Positions 53,296 to 62,153 of a stretch of 64,000 nucleotides of DNA are shown here, one piece after another. Origin of the DNA: Anaeromassilibacillus sp. An250 (lineage in GTDB: Bacteria; Bacillota; Clostridia; Oscillospirales; Acutalibacteraceae); contig NZ_NFJK01000016.1 of the NCBI RefSeq assembly GCF_002159845.1, positions 1-64,000 on the forward strand. Direction: 5' to 3'. Every line of letters begins with the position of its first letter. The stretch's first letter is position 1. The notes beneath the pieces were generated by a model. It saw nothing but the letters and a program-made list of their open reading frames with translations, made no database searches and was not told the origin of the DNA. A program made the position numbers and the translations under genes.

Positions 53296-54025
53296 GATCT
53301 TTCGGTATGAACTGCGGCGGGCCGTATGCAACAAGTTTTTTCTGGGCCTGCTGGTGGTCTGTCTCTTTTTTGGCTGGCAGACGCTGAACGGGGAAGTCAT
53401 CCAAGGCGTAGCGCATACGGCGCCGTTTTCCGCATGGAGTTTTGGATATTACCTGGCGCAGGAGCTGCCTCTTTTATCCGTGGCATTGCTCTTCTTTCTG
53501 TGGAACGTATTCTCCAAGGAGGCCCGCCGGGTGAACATTTTGACGGCGGCGACCCCCGTGGATGCGGGAAGCTATCTTTTGGTGAAATGCGGGGCTGCTG
53601 TAACGGCCTGGTTGCTGTTGGCTTTCGGTGTGTATACGCTTGGAACCATATTTTTGCTTGTGCTTTTCGGCCCAGCCGTTTCCTTAAACGATTTGCTCCT
53701 TCCTGCTTTGATCTCCCTGCTGCCGGCGCTGGCTCTGGTATTGGGGATCGGCATGATGGCGGGACGACTCCATCCGGCGCTGCTTCTTGTGCTGGCGCCT
53801 GTGGCACTGGCGGCCAACTTACTGCCATTGCCGTTGGAGTGGGATCTCTTTGGAGCAACCTTTTTCTCCGAATATCCGCTGACATTGGAGCAATTGGATC
53901 CCGCGTTTGCCTTACCGGCCGCCGGATGGATTGCAAAAGCCGTCTACCTGGCCGTCGGAGTAGGGTTCGCTGCGCTGGCCGTCCATCTGGAACGGAAAAC
54001 GGTTCTGAAGGGGTTGCAGAGTTAA
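53288..54025 (+). CDS. ABC-2-type membrane permease
   Basis: 245 residues from a TTG start inside the last codons of the previous gene (8-nt overlap). Six hydrophobic segments: CNKFFLGLLVVCLFFGW, LPLLSVALLFFLWNVF, a conserved cytoplasmic KEARRVNILTAATPVDAGSYLLVK, then four helices including LLLVLAPVALAANLLPLP. The pattern is that of the ABC-2/CcmB-like membrane subunit. Third gene of the operon, so it probably pairs with the permease half of the fusion protein. A bidirectional terminator follows. Confidence 0.78.
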   Translation: MRKIFRYELRRAVCNKFFLGLLVVCLFFGWQTLNGEVIQGVAHTAPFSAWSFGYYLAQELPLLSVALLFFLWNVFSKEARRVNILTAATPVDAGSYLLVKCGAAVTAWLLLAFGVYTLGTIFLLVLFGPAVSLNDLLLPALISLLPALALVLGIGMMAGRLHPALLLVLAPVALAANLLPLPLEWDLFGATFFSEYPLTLEQLDPAFALPAAGWIAKAVYLAVGVGFAALAVHLERKTVLKGLQS

Positions 54026-54051
54026 CGATCCCGCACGGTGGCAAAAGACAA

Positions 54052-54088
54052 GAAGCCCTCCGGTCTCGCAAAACCGGAGGGCTTCTTT
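54052..54088. terminator. Bidirectional terminator
   Basis: GAAGCCCTCCGGT...ACCGGAGGGCTTC followed by TTTG; convergent genes on both sides. Confidence 0.8.
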
Positions 54089-54110
54089 GTGTATCAAAAA
54101 AGGGAGGAGG

Positions 54111-54677
54111 TCATCCAACGCATTTTTTGCAGGGACCCAAGCCGCGGGCCAACGCTTGCTCCAGGGTCGATTCGTAGTAAGTGCCGCCGTTGCAGTGGTT
54201 GTTATAGTGATACTTTTTCCCAGTCCGAGTCACATAGATGGTCCGCCCCTGCTTTGTGGAAGAGGTTTCTGTGGCAGTTTGCCGGTTGCTTGTGGATGGT
54301 AACGGATCGCCTACGGTGATGACACAGTGCTTGACGGGTTCTTGCCCTGGGAGTGTAGTGTAGATGGCAGATGCCTCGCCTGGTTTTCCGATTGCCCATA
54401 CCTGGAAGCGGTATTCATCCTCGCCTTCGGCATTTTTCAGCTTCTTGCAATTTCCCGTCTTGAGGACAGTCCCGTTTCCTGCGGCGATCTGCGGGTCTGC
54501 ATGCGAGCCGTGGACAGTGAATTTGAACCAATAGTAATCACCCTGTGCCTTTGTGAAGTCCATGGTGGTGTCGCTTTCCACATAAGGCTCCACCGCGGCA
54601 AAGGACGTTGGAAATGGGGCGAAGAACAAGACAAAGGACAACAAAAGCGCAACCCAAGACATATTTCTCTTTTTCAT
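54111..54677 (-). CDS. Secreted protein with C-terminal Ada-like cysteine motif
   Basis: 188 residues. Signal peptide 1-28 (MKKRN...LLLSFVLFFAPFPTSFA). Mature part has a beta-rich domain (residues 35-125) and a C-terminal motif: TGKKYHYNNHCNGGTYYEST then ARGLGPCKKCVG. The H-x-x-x-x-C...C-x-x-C layout matches the metal-binding, Ada-like module found at the ends of many secreted Firmicutes proteins. Probable cell-surface or secreted binding protein. Good AGGAG site. Divergent from the ABC exporter at 55035. Confidence 0.75.
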   Translation of the reverse strand: MKKRNMSWVALLLSFVLFFAPFPTSFAAVEPYVESDTTMDFTKAQGDYYWFKFTVHGSHADPQIAAGNGTVLKTGNCKKLKNAEGEDEYRFQVWAIGKPGEASAIYTTLPGQEPVKHCVITVGDPLPSTSNRQTATETSSTKQGRTIYVTRTGKKYHYNNHCNGGTYYESTLEQALARGLGPCKKCVG

Positions 54678-55034
54678 AGCAATTCCTCCATTGTGTAGAA
54701 CCTAGAAATAGATACAAATGCCTTCCTTGACGCAGATAATCGATCGTTCTATCTGCCCGCTGGGAAAGGCGAGACATTTGCACCTCCATCGTCTACATAT
54801 TCAGTTTTACAGTGAATATTATCGACTTATTTCTTATATATAAATTTTAACAGATTATTTATAGAAAACAAGGGACAAATCATACAAAGAAATTTCTGCT
54901 TTTTTGTCTTTTTATGTCAGTGAAAGAATACCACAGAAGAAATTCGTTTTTTGGAAGTAGCCAGCAAAATAAATTGCTATTTCTGTCCAATGGAGGTAAA
55001 ATAGAGGATATGTTAAAGAAAAGGATTTGGTCTC
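54678..55034. other. Divergent promoter region
   Basis: 357 bp, AT-rich, no gene seen. Promoters for the secreted protein and the ABC exporter must lie here. I could not identify a clean -35/-10 pair. Confidence 0.35.
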
Positions 55035-56783
55035 ATGCGAAAACTCGCACGCTTCCTGAAGAATTACCGGCTGCAGGTCATCCTGGGCCCTATCTTCAAA
55101 TTGACGGAAGCCGTCTTTGAACTGATTGTACCAATTGTGACAGCGGATATCATCGACAACGGTGTACGCACCGGGGACGTCGGCTATGTCTGGCGCATGG
55201 GCGGCGTGATGCTCCTGTTGGGCGTTGTTGGCCTGTGCTGTGCGCTGGTCTGTCAGAAAATGGCCTCCATTGCTTCGCAGGGGTTTGGAACGGTCCTGCG
55301 AAATGAGATGTATCGCCATATCAACACATTTTCCCATAAGGAGATCGACCGCTTCGGCACGCCGTCGCTGATCACCCGCATTACAAACGACGTCAACCAG
55401 CTTCAATATGCGGTGGCAATGTTAATCCGCCTGGTGATCCGCGCGCCATTTTTGGCGCTCGGCGCCGTAGTGATGGCAATGTTGATCGATCTTCCACTTG
55501 CTATTGTCTTTTTGGTGGCGACACCGCTCATCGGGTTGGTGCTTTATTTGGTCATGAGCCGGTCGGTGCCGTATTTCAAAGTCATGCAGAAAAAGCTTGA
55601 CCGTATTTCGCTGATTTCCCGCGAAGGGTTGAGCGGCGCGCGCGTCATCCGCGCGTTTTCGAAGCAGGACCATGAGGAGGCGCGATTCCGCACAGCTGCC
55701 AACGACCAGACGGACACCGCCATCCGGGTGGGAAAGCTCTCCGCGCTTTTGAACCCGCTCACATACCTGATTATGAACTTTGCCGTGATCGCGATCGTTT
55801 GGTTCGGCGGAATGCGCGTGACCTCCGGTGGGATGACACAGGGCGAAGTCATCGCCTTTGTCAACTACATGTCGCAGACATTGCTGGCGCTGATTGTTGT
55901 AGCGAATTTGGTGGTCACCTTTACCAAGGCGGCTGCCTCTGCGGGCCGCGTCAACGAGGTGCTTGAGACGGAAACATCCGTCCCGGAACCGGCGAATGGG
56001 CCGGTTTCGCCCAAGCAGGGCGCGCCGGAAATCGCTTTTTCGCATGTGAGTTTCTCCTATAGTGGAGACGGGGGAGAGCATGGAGAAAAATACGCTGTAA
56101 AGGATTTAGACTTTACTATAAGAAAAGGGGAAACGATCGGGATCATCGGTGGCACTGGTTCCGGAAAATCGACGCTGGTCAGCTTGATTCCGCGGTTTTA
56201 CGACGTCACTGAGGGTTCTGTTTCCGTGGAAGGAATCAATGTAAAGGAATATCCCTTTTCACAGCTTCGCGAGAAAGTGGGAATGGTTCCACAGCTCGCG
56301 GAGCTCTTTTCCGGCACGATTGCGAGCAATCTGCGCTGGGGAAACGCCCATGCGACCCAACAGGAGCTGGAAAACGCCCTGCGAATCGCACAAGCGAAAG
56401 ATTTCGTTGACCGTCTGCCGCTTGGGTTGGAGAGCCCAGTGAGCCAGGGCGGAAAGAATTTCTCTGGTGGCCAAAAGCAGCGTCTGACCATCGCCCGCGC
56501 GCTCGCGGGGAAGCCGGAAATCCTCATTTTGGACGATAGTGCCAGCGCGCTGGACTTTGCAACGGACGCAGCCCTGCGGCGCGCGCTGAAAGCGGAGACG
56601 CAGGGGATGACGGTTTTAATGGTCTCCCAGCGCGTGAGCACGGTGAAAGCTGCAGACCGCATCCTTGTGCTGGACGACGGCACTATGGCGGGCCTGGGGA
56701 CGCACGAAGAGCTTATGGAGAGCTGTGAGGTCTACCGGGAAATCTGCCTTTCCCAGTTGAGCAGAGAGGAGGCGGCGCGCTAA
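55035..56783 (+). CDS. ABC exporter half, degenerate ATP site subunit
   Basis: 582 residues: six membrane segments (1-320) then an ATPase (340-575). Walker A IIGGTGSGKSTLVSLIPRFYD, signature NFSGGQKQRLTIARAL, Walker B EILILDDSASALDFAT. The residue after the Walker B aspartate is D rather than the catalytic E, marking the degenerate site typical of one subunit in heterodimeric exporters (LmrC/BmrC-like). The stop overlaps the next start by one base (TAATG). Exports drugs or lipids/peptides with the second subunit. Confidence 0.92.
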   Translation: MRKLARFLKNYRLQVILGPIFKLTEAVFELIVPIVTADIIDNGVRTGDVGYVWRMGGVMLLLGVVGLCCALVCQKMASIASQGFGTVLRNEMYRHINTFSHKEIDRFGTPSLITRITNDVNQLQYAVAMLIRLVIRAPFLALGAVVMAMLIDLPLAIVFLVATPLIGLVLYLVMSRSVPYFKVMQKKLDRISLISREGLSGARVIRAFSKQDHEEARFRTAANDQTDTAIRVGKLSALLNPLTYLIMNFAVIAIVWFGGMRVTSGGMTQGEVIAFVNYMSQTLLALIVVANLVVTFTKAAASAGRVNEVLETETSVPEPANGPVSPKQGAPEIAFSHVSFSYSGDGGEHGEKYAVKDLDFTIRKGETIGIIGGTGSGKSTLVSLIPRFYDVTEGSVSVEGINVKEYPFSQLREKVGMVPQLAELFSGTIASNLRWGNAHATQQELENALRIAQAKDFVDRLPLGLESPVSQGGKNFSGGQKQRLTIARALAGKPEILILDDSASALDFATDAALRRALKAETQGMTVLMVSQRVSTVKAADRILVLDDGTMAGLGTHEELMESCEVYREICLSQLSREEAAR

Positions 56784-58543
56784 TGAAAAAGTCCGGGATC
56801 AATAAATCTGTCTTGAAGCGTCTGCTGCGCTATGCGAAGCCTCACGCGGGATTCCTGCTTTTGGCGTTGGTCAGCGCCATCATCAATGTGTCCTTGACGC
56901 TCTATGGTCCCATCTTGGTTGGACGGGCCATCGACTATGTGATCGGCCCGGACCAGGTGGATTTTGCTGCCATGGTCCCTGTCCTAATCACTTTGGCGGG
57001 CACGATTGTGGTCAGCGCGGCCTTCCAATGGCTGATGACCTATTGCACCAACCGCGTCAGCTATAAGACGGTGCGCGATCTGCGCATCCAGACGTATGAG
57101 AAGATCAATACACTGCCGCTGAAATACATCGACGGCCACGCGCACGGGGATCTGATCAGCCGCATTGTCAACGATGTGGATCAGGTGTCTGACGGCTTGT
57201 TGCAGGGGATCACCCAGCTTTTTACCGGTGTTGTGACGATCGTCGGTACTTTACTGTTTATGTTGACCATCAGTCCGGTGATTACGGTGGTGGTGGTTTT
57301 GGTCACGCCGCTTTCACTGTTCGTAGCGGCCTTTATCGCCCGGCTGACCCACCGGCAGTTTGTCGAGCAGCAGGCGACCCAAGGAGAGCTTTCCGGCTTT
57401 GTGGAGGAGATGATCGGAGGACAGAAGACCGTCAAGACCTTCCACTATGAAGGTCGTGCAGAGGAGCGATTTAAAGAGATCAATGGGCGGCTGTACGACT
57501 GTGGTGTAAAAGCGCAGTTTTATTCATCCTTGAGCAATCCCAGCACACGTTTTGTCAACAATATGGTATATACCGCGGTTGCGGCCTTTGGTGCCGTCTG
57601 CGCGATCACAGGCTGGCCCGCGCCGTTGACGATCGGCCAAATCTCCAGTTTTCTGACCTACGCAAACCAGTACACGAAGCCGTTCAATGAGGTGACAGGG
57701 GTGCTCACCCAGATTCAGACCGCATTCGCCTCTGCAGAGCGCCTCTTTGCCGTCCTAGACGAGGAATCTGAACGGCCGGATGCCCCGGATGCGGCTGTTC
57801 TGGAGCACTGCAAAGGAGATGTGGCGGTCGAGCATCTGTATTTCTCCTACGATCCTGCGCGTAAGCTGATCGAGGATATGAACATTGCTGCAAAAAGTGG
57901 AAGCCGGATTGCGATCGTTGGCCCGACTGGGTGCGGCAAGACGACGATCATCAACCTATTGATGCGGTTTTATGATGCGGACCGCGGATCGATCTCCGTG
58001 GACGGGCACAATATTCAGTCGGTCACACGCAACAGCCTGCGTAAACAGTACGGCATGGTGCTTCAGGAGAGCTGGCTTTTCTCCGGCACAGTGCGGGAAA
58101 ATATCGCGTATGGCCGGGAGGACGCAAGTCTGGAAGAGGTGGTTGCGGCGGCCAAAAAAGCGCACGCGCATTCCTTTATCCTGCGCCTCCCGCAGGGGTA
58201 TGACACCGTGATTTCTGAAGATGGCGGCAACCTCTCGCAGGGGCAGCGGCAGCTGCTGTGCATTGCACGGGTTATGCTGGTGGACCCGCCCATGCTGATC
58301 CTCGATGAAGCCACCAGCAGCATCGATACCCGCACGGAATGGAAGATCCAAACAGCGTTTGAAGAGATGATGCGCGGGCGGACCAGCTTTATCGTGGCAC
58401 ACCGCCTTTCTACCATCAAGGGTGCGGATTTGATCCTGGTGATGAACCAGGGCCATATTGTGGAGCAGGGTACCCACGAGTCGCTTTTGGCCAAAGGCGG
58501 CTTTTACGCCAACCTGTACAACAGTCAGTTTGCCGTTAGTTAA
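56783..58543 (+). CDS. ABC exporter half, catalytic subunit
   Basis: 586 residues, six membrane segments then ATPase. Walker A IVGPTGCGKTTIINLLMRFYD, signature NLSQGQRQLLCIARVM, canonical Walker B MLILDEATSSIDTRTEW, H-loop FIVAHRLSTI. The ABC signature is SQGQ (serine-glutamine in place of SGG), as in the second subunits of heterodimeric exporters. Catalytic E is present here but not in the partner, giving one active ATP site per dimer. Together with the preceding gene a classical two-gene exporter operon. Confidence 0.94.
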   Translation: MKKSGINKSVLKRLLRYAKPHAGFLLLALVSAIINVSLTLYGPILVGRAIDYVIGPDQVDFAAMVPVLITLAGTIVVSAAFQWLMTYCTNRVSYKTVRDLRIQTYEKINTLPLKYIDGHAHGDLISRIVNDVDQVSDGLLQGITQLFTGVVTIVGTLLFMLTISPVITVVVVLVTPLSLFVAAFIARLTHRQFVEQQATQGELSGFVEEMIGGQKTVKTFHYEGRAEERFKEINGRLYDCGVKAQFYSSLSNPSTRFVNNMVYTAVAAFGAVCAITGWPAPLTIGQISSFLTYANQYTKPFNEVTGVLTQIQTAFASAERLFAVLDEESERPDAPDAAVLEHCKGDVAVEHLYFSYDPARKLIEDMNIAAKSGSRIAIVGPTGCGKTTIINLLMRFYDADRGSISVDGHNIQSVTRNSLRKQYGMVLQESWLFSGTVRENIAYGREDASLEEVVAAAKKAHAHSFILRLPQGYDTVISEDGGNLSQGQRQLLCIARVMLVDPPMLILDEATSSIDTRTEWKIQTAFEEMMRGRTSFIVAHRLSTIKGADLILVMNQGHIVEQGTHESLLAKGGFYANLYNSQFAVS

Positions 58544-58680
58544 AAGAGGAAAGAGTAGGAAAAGGGGGCGTTGCCTGCCTTTCTCGGTTTTGTAAACCGG
58601 TATTTTCCAACAAAATTTTATCAAGATGCGCTGGAACAGTCGTCGCATGGCGCAAATAGGCAAAAATATCCCGGCGAAAA

Positions 58681-58709
58681 TTGCATTTTCTGCGTTGATG
58701 CGCTATAAT
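58681..58709 (+). promoter_or_regulatory. Transketolase operon promoter
   Basis: TTGCAT, 17-bp spacer, TATAAT, 40 bp before the start at 58750. Confidence 0.75.
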
Positions 58710-58749
58710 AATGGCGGTTGTTTCTCATATCATTTCAAGGGAGGACATT

Positions 58750-59595
58750 ATGAATACAGCAGAAAAGAAAGACCTGCAAATTGCGGCCTGTAAAATCCGT
58801 ATGGGCGCGATTGAGGGAGTTTATCATGCAAAATCCGGACATCCGGGCGGCTCTCTCTCCGCAGCAGACGTGCTGACCTATCTCTACTTTAAAGAGATGC
58901 GCGTGGATCCCACTCGTCCGGCGGACGAAGACCGGGATCGTTTTGTGCTCTCAAAGGGGCATTGCTGCCCGGCACTGTATGCGACATTGGCGCTCAAGGG
59001 GTATTTCCCGATGGAAGAGCTGCAAAAGCTGCGCCATATTGGTGCGATGTTACAGGGGCATCCCAACATGTTGGACACTCCCGGCATTGATATGAGCACG
59101 GGTTCCCTGGGCCAAGGCGTATCTACGGCCTGCGGCATGGCGTTAGCGGCGAAGATCATGGGCAAGGATTATCGCGTGTATTCCATGCTGGGCGACGGCG
59201 AAATCGAAGAGGGCCAAGTGTGGGAGGCTGCGATGTTCGCGTCCCACAAAAAATTGGACAACCTCTGCCTGATTGTGGACAACAACGACCTCCAGATCGA
59301 CGGCACGCTGGATGAGGTTTGCAGCCCGTACCCGATCGACGAGAAGTTCCGCGCATTTGGATTTGACGCTGTCATCATTGATGGCCACGATTTCGATGCG
59401 ATTGAAGAGGCGTTTGCCCATGCACGCGAAGTGAAGGGCAAGCCCTGTGTCATCATCGCAAAGACGGTGAAGGGCAAAGGCGTCTCCTTTATGGAAAACC
59501 AGGTGGGCTGGCACGGCACCGCCCCCAACCAAGAGCAGTATGAAGTTGCGATGCAGGACCTCAAGCAGGCGCTTGCGGCATTGGAGGTGGAATAA
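58750..59595 (+). CDS. Transketolase, N-terminal subunit
   Basis: 281 residues. Thiamine-diphosphate binding half: GHPGGSLSAADVLTYLYF, FVLSKGHCCPALYATLA, GSLGQGVSTACGMAL, TPP motif MLGDGEIEEGQVWEAAMFASH ending with LIVDNND, and later KTVKGKGVSFME. The split transketolase is common in Firmicutes and archaea. The ATG at 58750 has GGGAGG. The C-terminal subunit follows directly. Pentose phosphate pathway: transfers a two-carbon ketol unit. Confidence 0.95.
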   Translation: MNTAEKKDLQIAACKIRMGAIEGVYHAKSGHPGGSLSAADVLTYLYFKEMRVDPTRPADEDRDRFVLSKGHCCPALYATLALKGYFPMEELQKLRHIGAMLQGHPNMLDTPGIDMSTGSLGQGVSTACGMALAAKIMGKDYRVYSMLGDGEIEEGQVWEAAMFASHKKLDNLCLIVDNNDLQIDGTLDEVCSPYPIDEKFRAFGFDAVIIDGHDFDAIEEAFAHAREVKGKPCVIIAKTVKGKGVSFMENQVGWHGTAPNQEQYEVAMQDLKQALAALEVE

Positions 59596-60534
59596 ATGGC
59601 GGATGTAATCAAGAAGGCGACCAGAGACGGCTACGGCGAAGCTCTGGTTGAGCTCATGGACGAATACCCAAATTTGGTGGTGCTCGACGCGGACTTGGCG
59701 GCCGCCACGAAATCCGGTATGTTTAAGAAGGCGCACCCGGAGCGCTTCTTCGACTGCGGGATCGCAGAGGGGAACATGATGGGCGTCGCCGCTGGGCTTG
59801 CTGCGGCCGGAATGCTCCCGTTTGCCAGCTCTTTTGCCATGTTTGCTACGGGCCGTGCCTATGAGCAGGTGCGCAATTCGATCGGCTATCCGCACTTGAA
59901 TGTCAAGATCGGCGGTTCCCATGCTGGAATTTCCGTCGGTGAGGACGGCGCGACCCATCAATGCTGCGAAGATATCGCATTGATGCGCACCATTCCGGGA
60001 ATGACAGTGGTGAATCCGGCTGACTATTATGAGATGAAGGCCGCGGTTAAGGCGATCGCTGCATATAACGGCCCGGTCTATGTGCGTTTGGGCCGCCTGG
60101 CCATTGAGACGATCAACGATGAAAGCTATCAGTTTGAGCTGGGCAAGGGTGTAACCCTGCGCGACGGCAAGGACATCACCATTGTGGCGACGGGCCTGAT
60201 GGTGGGCGAATCCCTTAAGGCAGCGGAGCAGCTCGCAGAAGCGGGGATCGACGCGCGTGTGATCAATATTCACACCATTAAGCCAATTGATGCAGAACTG
60301 CTGCGCAAAGCGGCGGCGGAGACCGGCCACATTGTAACAGCGGAAGAGCACAGCATCATTGGCGGCCTGGGCGACGCAGTGTGCGAAGCAATCCGTGAAA
60401 ACCCGGTTCCGGTGACAAAGATCGGTGTAAACGACCGCTTTGGCTATTCCGGCCCGGCGGTGGATCTGCTCAAGGATTTCGGCTTGTGCGCAGACCATGT
60501 GGCGGAGGTCGTAAAAGAGGTCTTGAAGAAATAA
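59596..60534 (+). CDS. Transketolase, C-terminal subunit
   Basis: 312 residues. Pyrimidine-binding and C-terminal domains: VVLDADLAAATKSGMFKKA, RFFDCGIAEGNMMGVAAGLA (catalytic E in the AEGNMMG loop contacts TPP), SHAGISVGEDGATHQCCEDI, then YVRLGRL and the final domain with IVTAEEHSIIGGLGDAV. It begins immediately after the stop of the first subunit (0-nt gap), so both are made from one mRNA as an alpha2beta2-type enzyme. Terminator at 60577. Confidence 0.95.
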   Translation: MADVIKKATRDGYGEALVELMDEYPNLVVLDADLAAATKSGMFKKAHPERFFDCGIAEGNMMGVAAGLAAAGMLPFASSFAMFATGRAYEQVRNSIGYPHLNVKIGGSHAGISVGEDGATHQCCEDIALMRTIPGMTVVNPADYYEMKAAVKAIAAYNGPVYVRLGRLAIETINDESYQFELGKGVTLRDGKDITIVATGLMVGESLKAAEQLAEAGIDARVINIHTIKPIDAELLRKAAAETGHIVTAEEHSIIGGLGDAVCEAIRENPVPVTKIGVNDRFGYSGPAVDLLKDFGLCADHVAEVVKEVLKK

Positions 60535-60576
60535 AAAGCGGTAGTAGCGTTTTTCGATAAACTTTATGGATACAGC

Positions 60577-60617
60577 AAACCGGCGTAGCAGGGCAGACCT
60601 GCCGCGCCGGTTTTTTT
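60577..60617 (+). terminator. Rho-independent terminator
   Basis: AACCGGCG...CGCCGGTT with seven T, 40 bp after the transketolase stop. Confidence 0.85.
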
Positions 60618-60625
60618 ATCGCTTT

Positions 60626-60679
60626 CAGCATGACAAAACCCCCGGTTCTACCGGGGGTAGGTAAAAAACCTTGGCAAAA
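60626..60679. repeat. Dispersed hairpin repeat, copy 2
   Basis: Same CAGCATGACAAAA-CCCCCGGTTCTACCGGGGG core (60639-60657) and TAAAAAACCT flank as at 5212-5262; the identity falls off beyond about 50 bp on each side. Confidence 0.6.
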
Positions 60680-61047
60680 GAAAAAGTAAAAAAACCGTTT
60701 GTTCTTCAAAGGAAAAAGAATGGTACGGAGGTTCTGAAAGGAAGGCGGGAATTTTCGCGAAAAGTGTCCCTCTCGCAGAATGCTATGAAGTACCAAAGAG
60801 AACTGGTTTACCAGTAGCAGGGAAAACGATGCGATGATATTTTTCAGTACCCTTTCCAGGGGTCAGCAAGTACTGACCCCTCTGGGGTCTGAGCAAACCA
60901 CTAGTTTTCTAGTGGTTGTGATTATCTCTTGAAGACTACCCATGGGCGAGTGGTTTCCAAGAGATAAAGCAAACGCTCTGGAAGCAATTTACTTCCAGAG
61001 CGTGGAATCTTTGTATATAGCCAATCCTTATTGAAAACGATGTGCTT
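60680..61047. other. Intergenic region with four stem-loops
   Basis: Convergent space between transketolase and galM. Perfect or near-perfect hairpins at 60859-60880 (GGGGTCAG/CTGACCCC), 60896-60917 (AACCACTAG/CTAGTGGTT), 60924-60965 (ATCTCTTG/CAAGAGAT, containing CCCATGGG) and 60974-61002 (CGCTCTGGAAG/CTTCCAGAGCG). The last may end galM transcription. No open frame of note. Confidence 0.5.
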
Positions 61048-62109
61048 TTATTTTCGCACCTCAAATTTGTATGTGGTGGTATGCCGGTATACTTCGCCGG
61101 GATGGAGGACAGCACTGGGGAAATTGGCGTGGTGAGGTGAATCCGGGAAGAACTGCGTCTCCAGGCAGAGCGCATGGTGTGCCTGAAGGGGAACGCCGCC
61201 ATTGGCACAAACGCCCTCGGAAAAGCCGTTTGCCGTGTAGAGCTGCATGCCGGGCATGTCGGTGAACACCAGCATGACGCGCCCCGTAGACTGGTCGTAA
61301 ACCTCCGCCGCCTTCTTCCGGCCAGGCTCCCCAGCCAAGACAAAATTGTGATCGTAGCCGTTGCACTGGCGCAAGAACGGGTCGTTGGCCCGAATATCCT
61401 GTCCGATCGTTTTTGCCTTGCGGAAATCCGCCGGGGTACCGGCTACCGGGACCAATTCGCCGGTAGGAATCAGGCCCTCGCCCGCAGCGGTCACAAAATC
61501 TGCGTGGATCTGCAATTCATGGGAAAGGATATCCCTAGCAGGATCGCCCGTCAGATTAAAGAAGCTGTGATTGGTCAAATTTACAAGTGTGGATACATCG
61601 GTTTTCGCTGTATAGTCGATCACCAGGGCGTTGTCCGTCGTCAAGGTGTAGCAGATGGAGACGTCGAGATTCCCAGGGAAGCCCTCCTCGCCGTCCGCAC
61701 TGCGATAGGCAAAGGTGATCGAAGGCGCTTCGTCGTCGTTGTTGCTGCATTTCAGCCGCCAAGCCTTCTGATGGAAGCCCTGGAAACCGCCGTGCAGAGT
61801 GTTGCCATTTTCGTTCTGGCTTAGGGAATAGAGCGTCCCGTCGATCTCTGCTTTTCCACCTGCAATGCGGTTGGCATACCGGCCGACCGCTGCACCGAGG
61901 AAATCGCCGTCCGCGAGGTATTCCTCCAGTGTGTCGTGGCCCAGGACCACATTGCCCAAATTCCCCTTGCGGTCTGGCACCTGAATGCTGACAACGCGCG
62001 CACCGTATTCCATTGCCTGAATGCGCACACCGTTGGTATTTGTCAACGTATATAGATGAATTTTTGTCCCGTCCGGCAAGCTGCCAAACATCTTTTGTTC
62101 AATACTCAT
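61048..62109 (-). CDS. galM: Aldose 1-epimerase (mutarotase)
   Basis: 353 residues. GalM features: LGHDTLEEYLADGDFLGAAVG near 58-78, RYANRIAGGKAEIDG, NGNTLHGGFQGFHQKAW, NLTNHSFFNLTGD (catalytic histidine region) and CNGYDHNFVL, then GMQLYTANGF and LCLETQFFPDSPHHANFPS, all conserved. Interconverts alpha and beta anomers of galactose or glucose. The start at 62109 has AAGGA. It is the second gene of a pair with the ROK kinase (45-bp gap), so the pair channels hexose. Confidence 0.95.
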   Translation of the reverse strand: MSIEQKMFGSLPDGTKIHLYTLTNTNGVRIQAMEYGARVVSIQVPDRKGNLGNVVLGHDTLEEYLADGDFLGAAVGRYANRIAGGKAEIDGTLYSLSQNENGNTLHGGFQGFHQKAWRLKCSNNDDEAPSITFAYRSADGEEGFPGNLDVSICYTLTTDNALVIDYTAKTDVSTLVNLTNHSFFNLTGDPARDILSHELQIHADFVTAAGEGLIPTGELVPVAGTPADFRKAKTIGQDIRANDPFLRQCNGYDHNFVLAGEPGRKKAAEVYDQSTGRVMLVFTDMPGMQLYTANGFSEGVCANGGVPLQAHHALCLETQFFPDSPHHANFPSAVLHPGEVYRHTTTYKFEVRK

Positions 62110-62153
62110 ATCCAAATCCTTCTCAAATAAAATTGGAAATGCAAAAATAGAGA

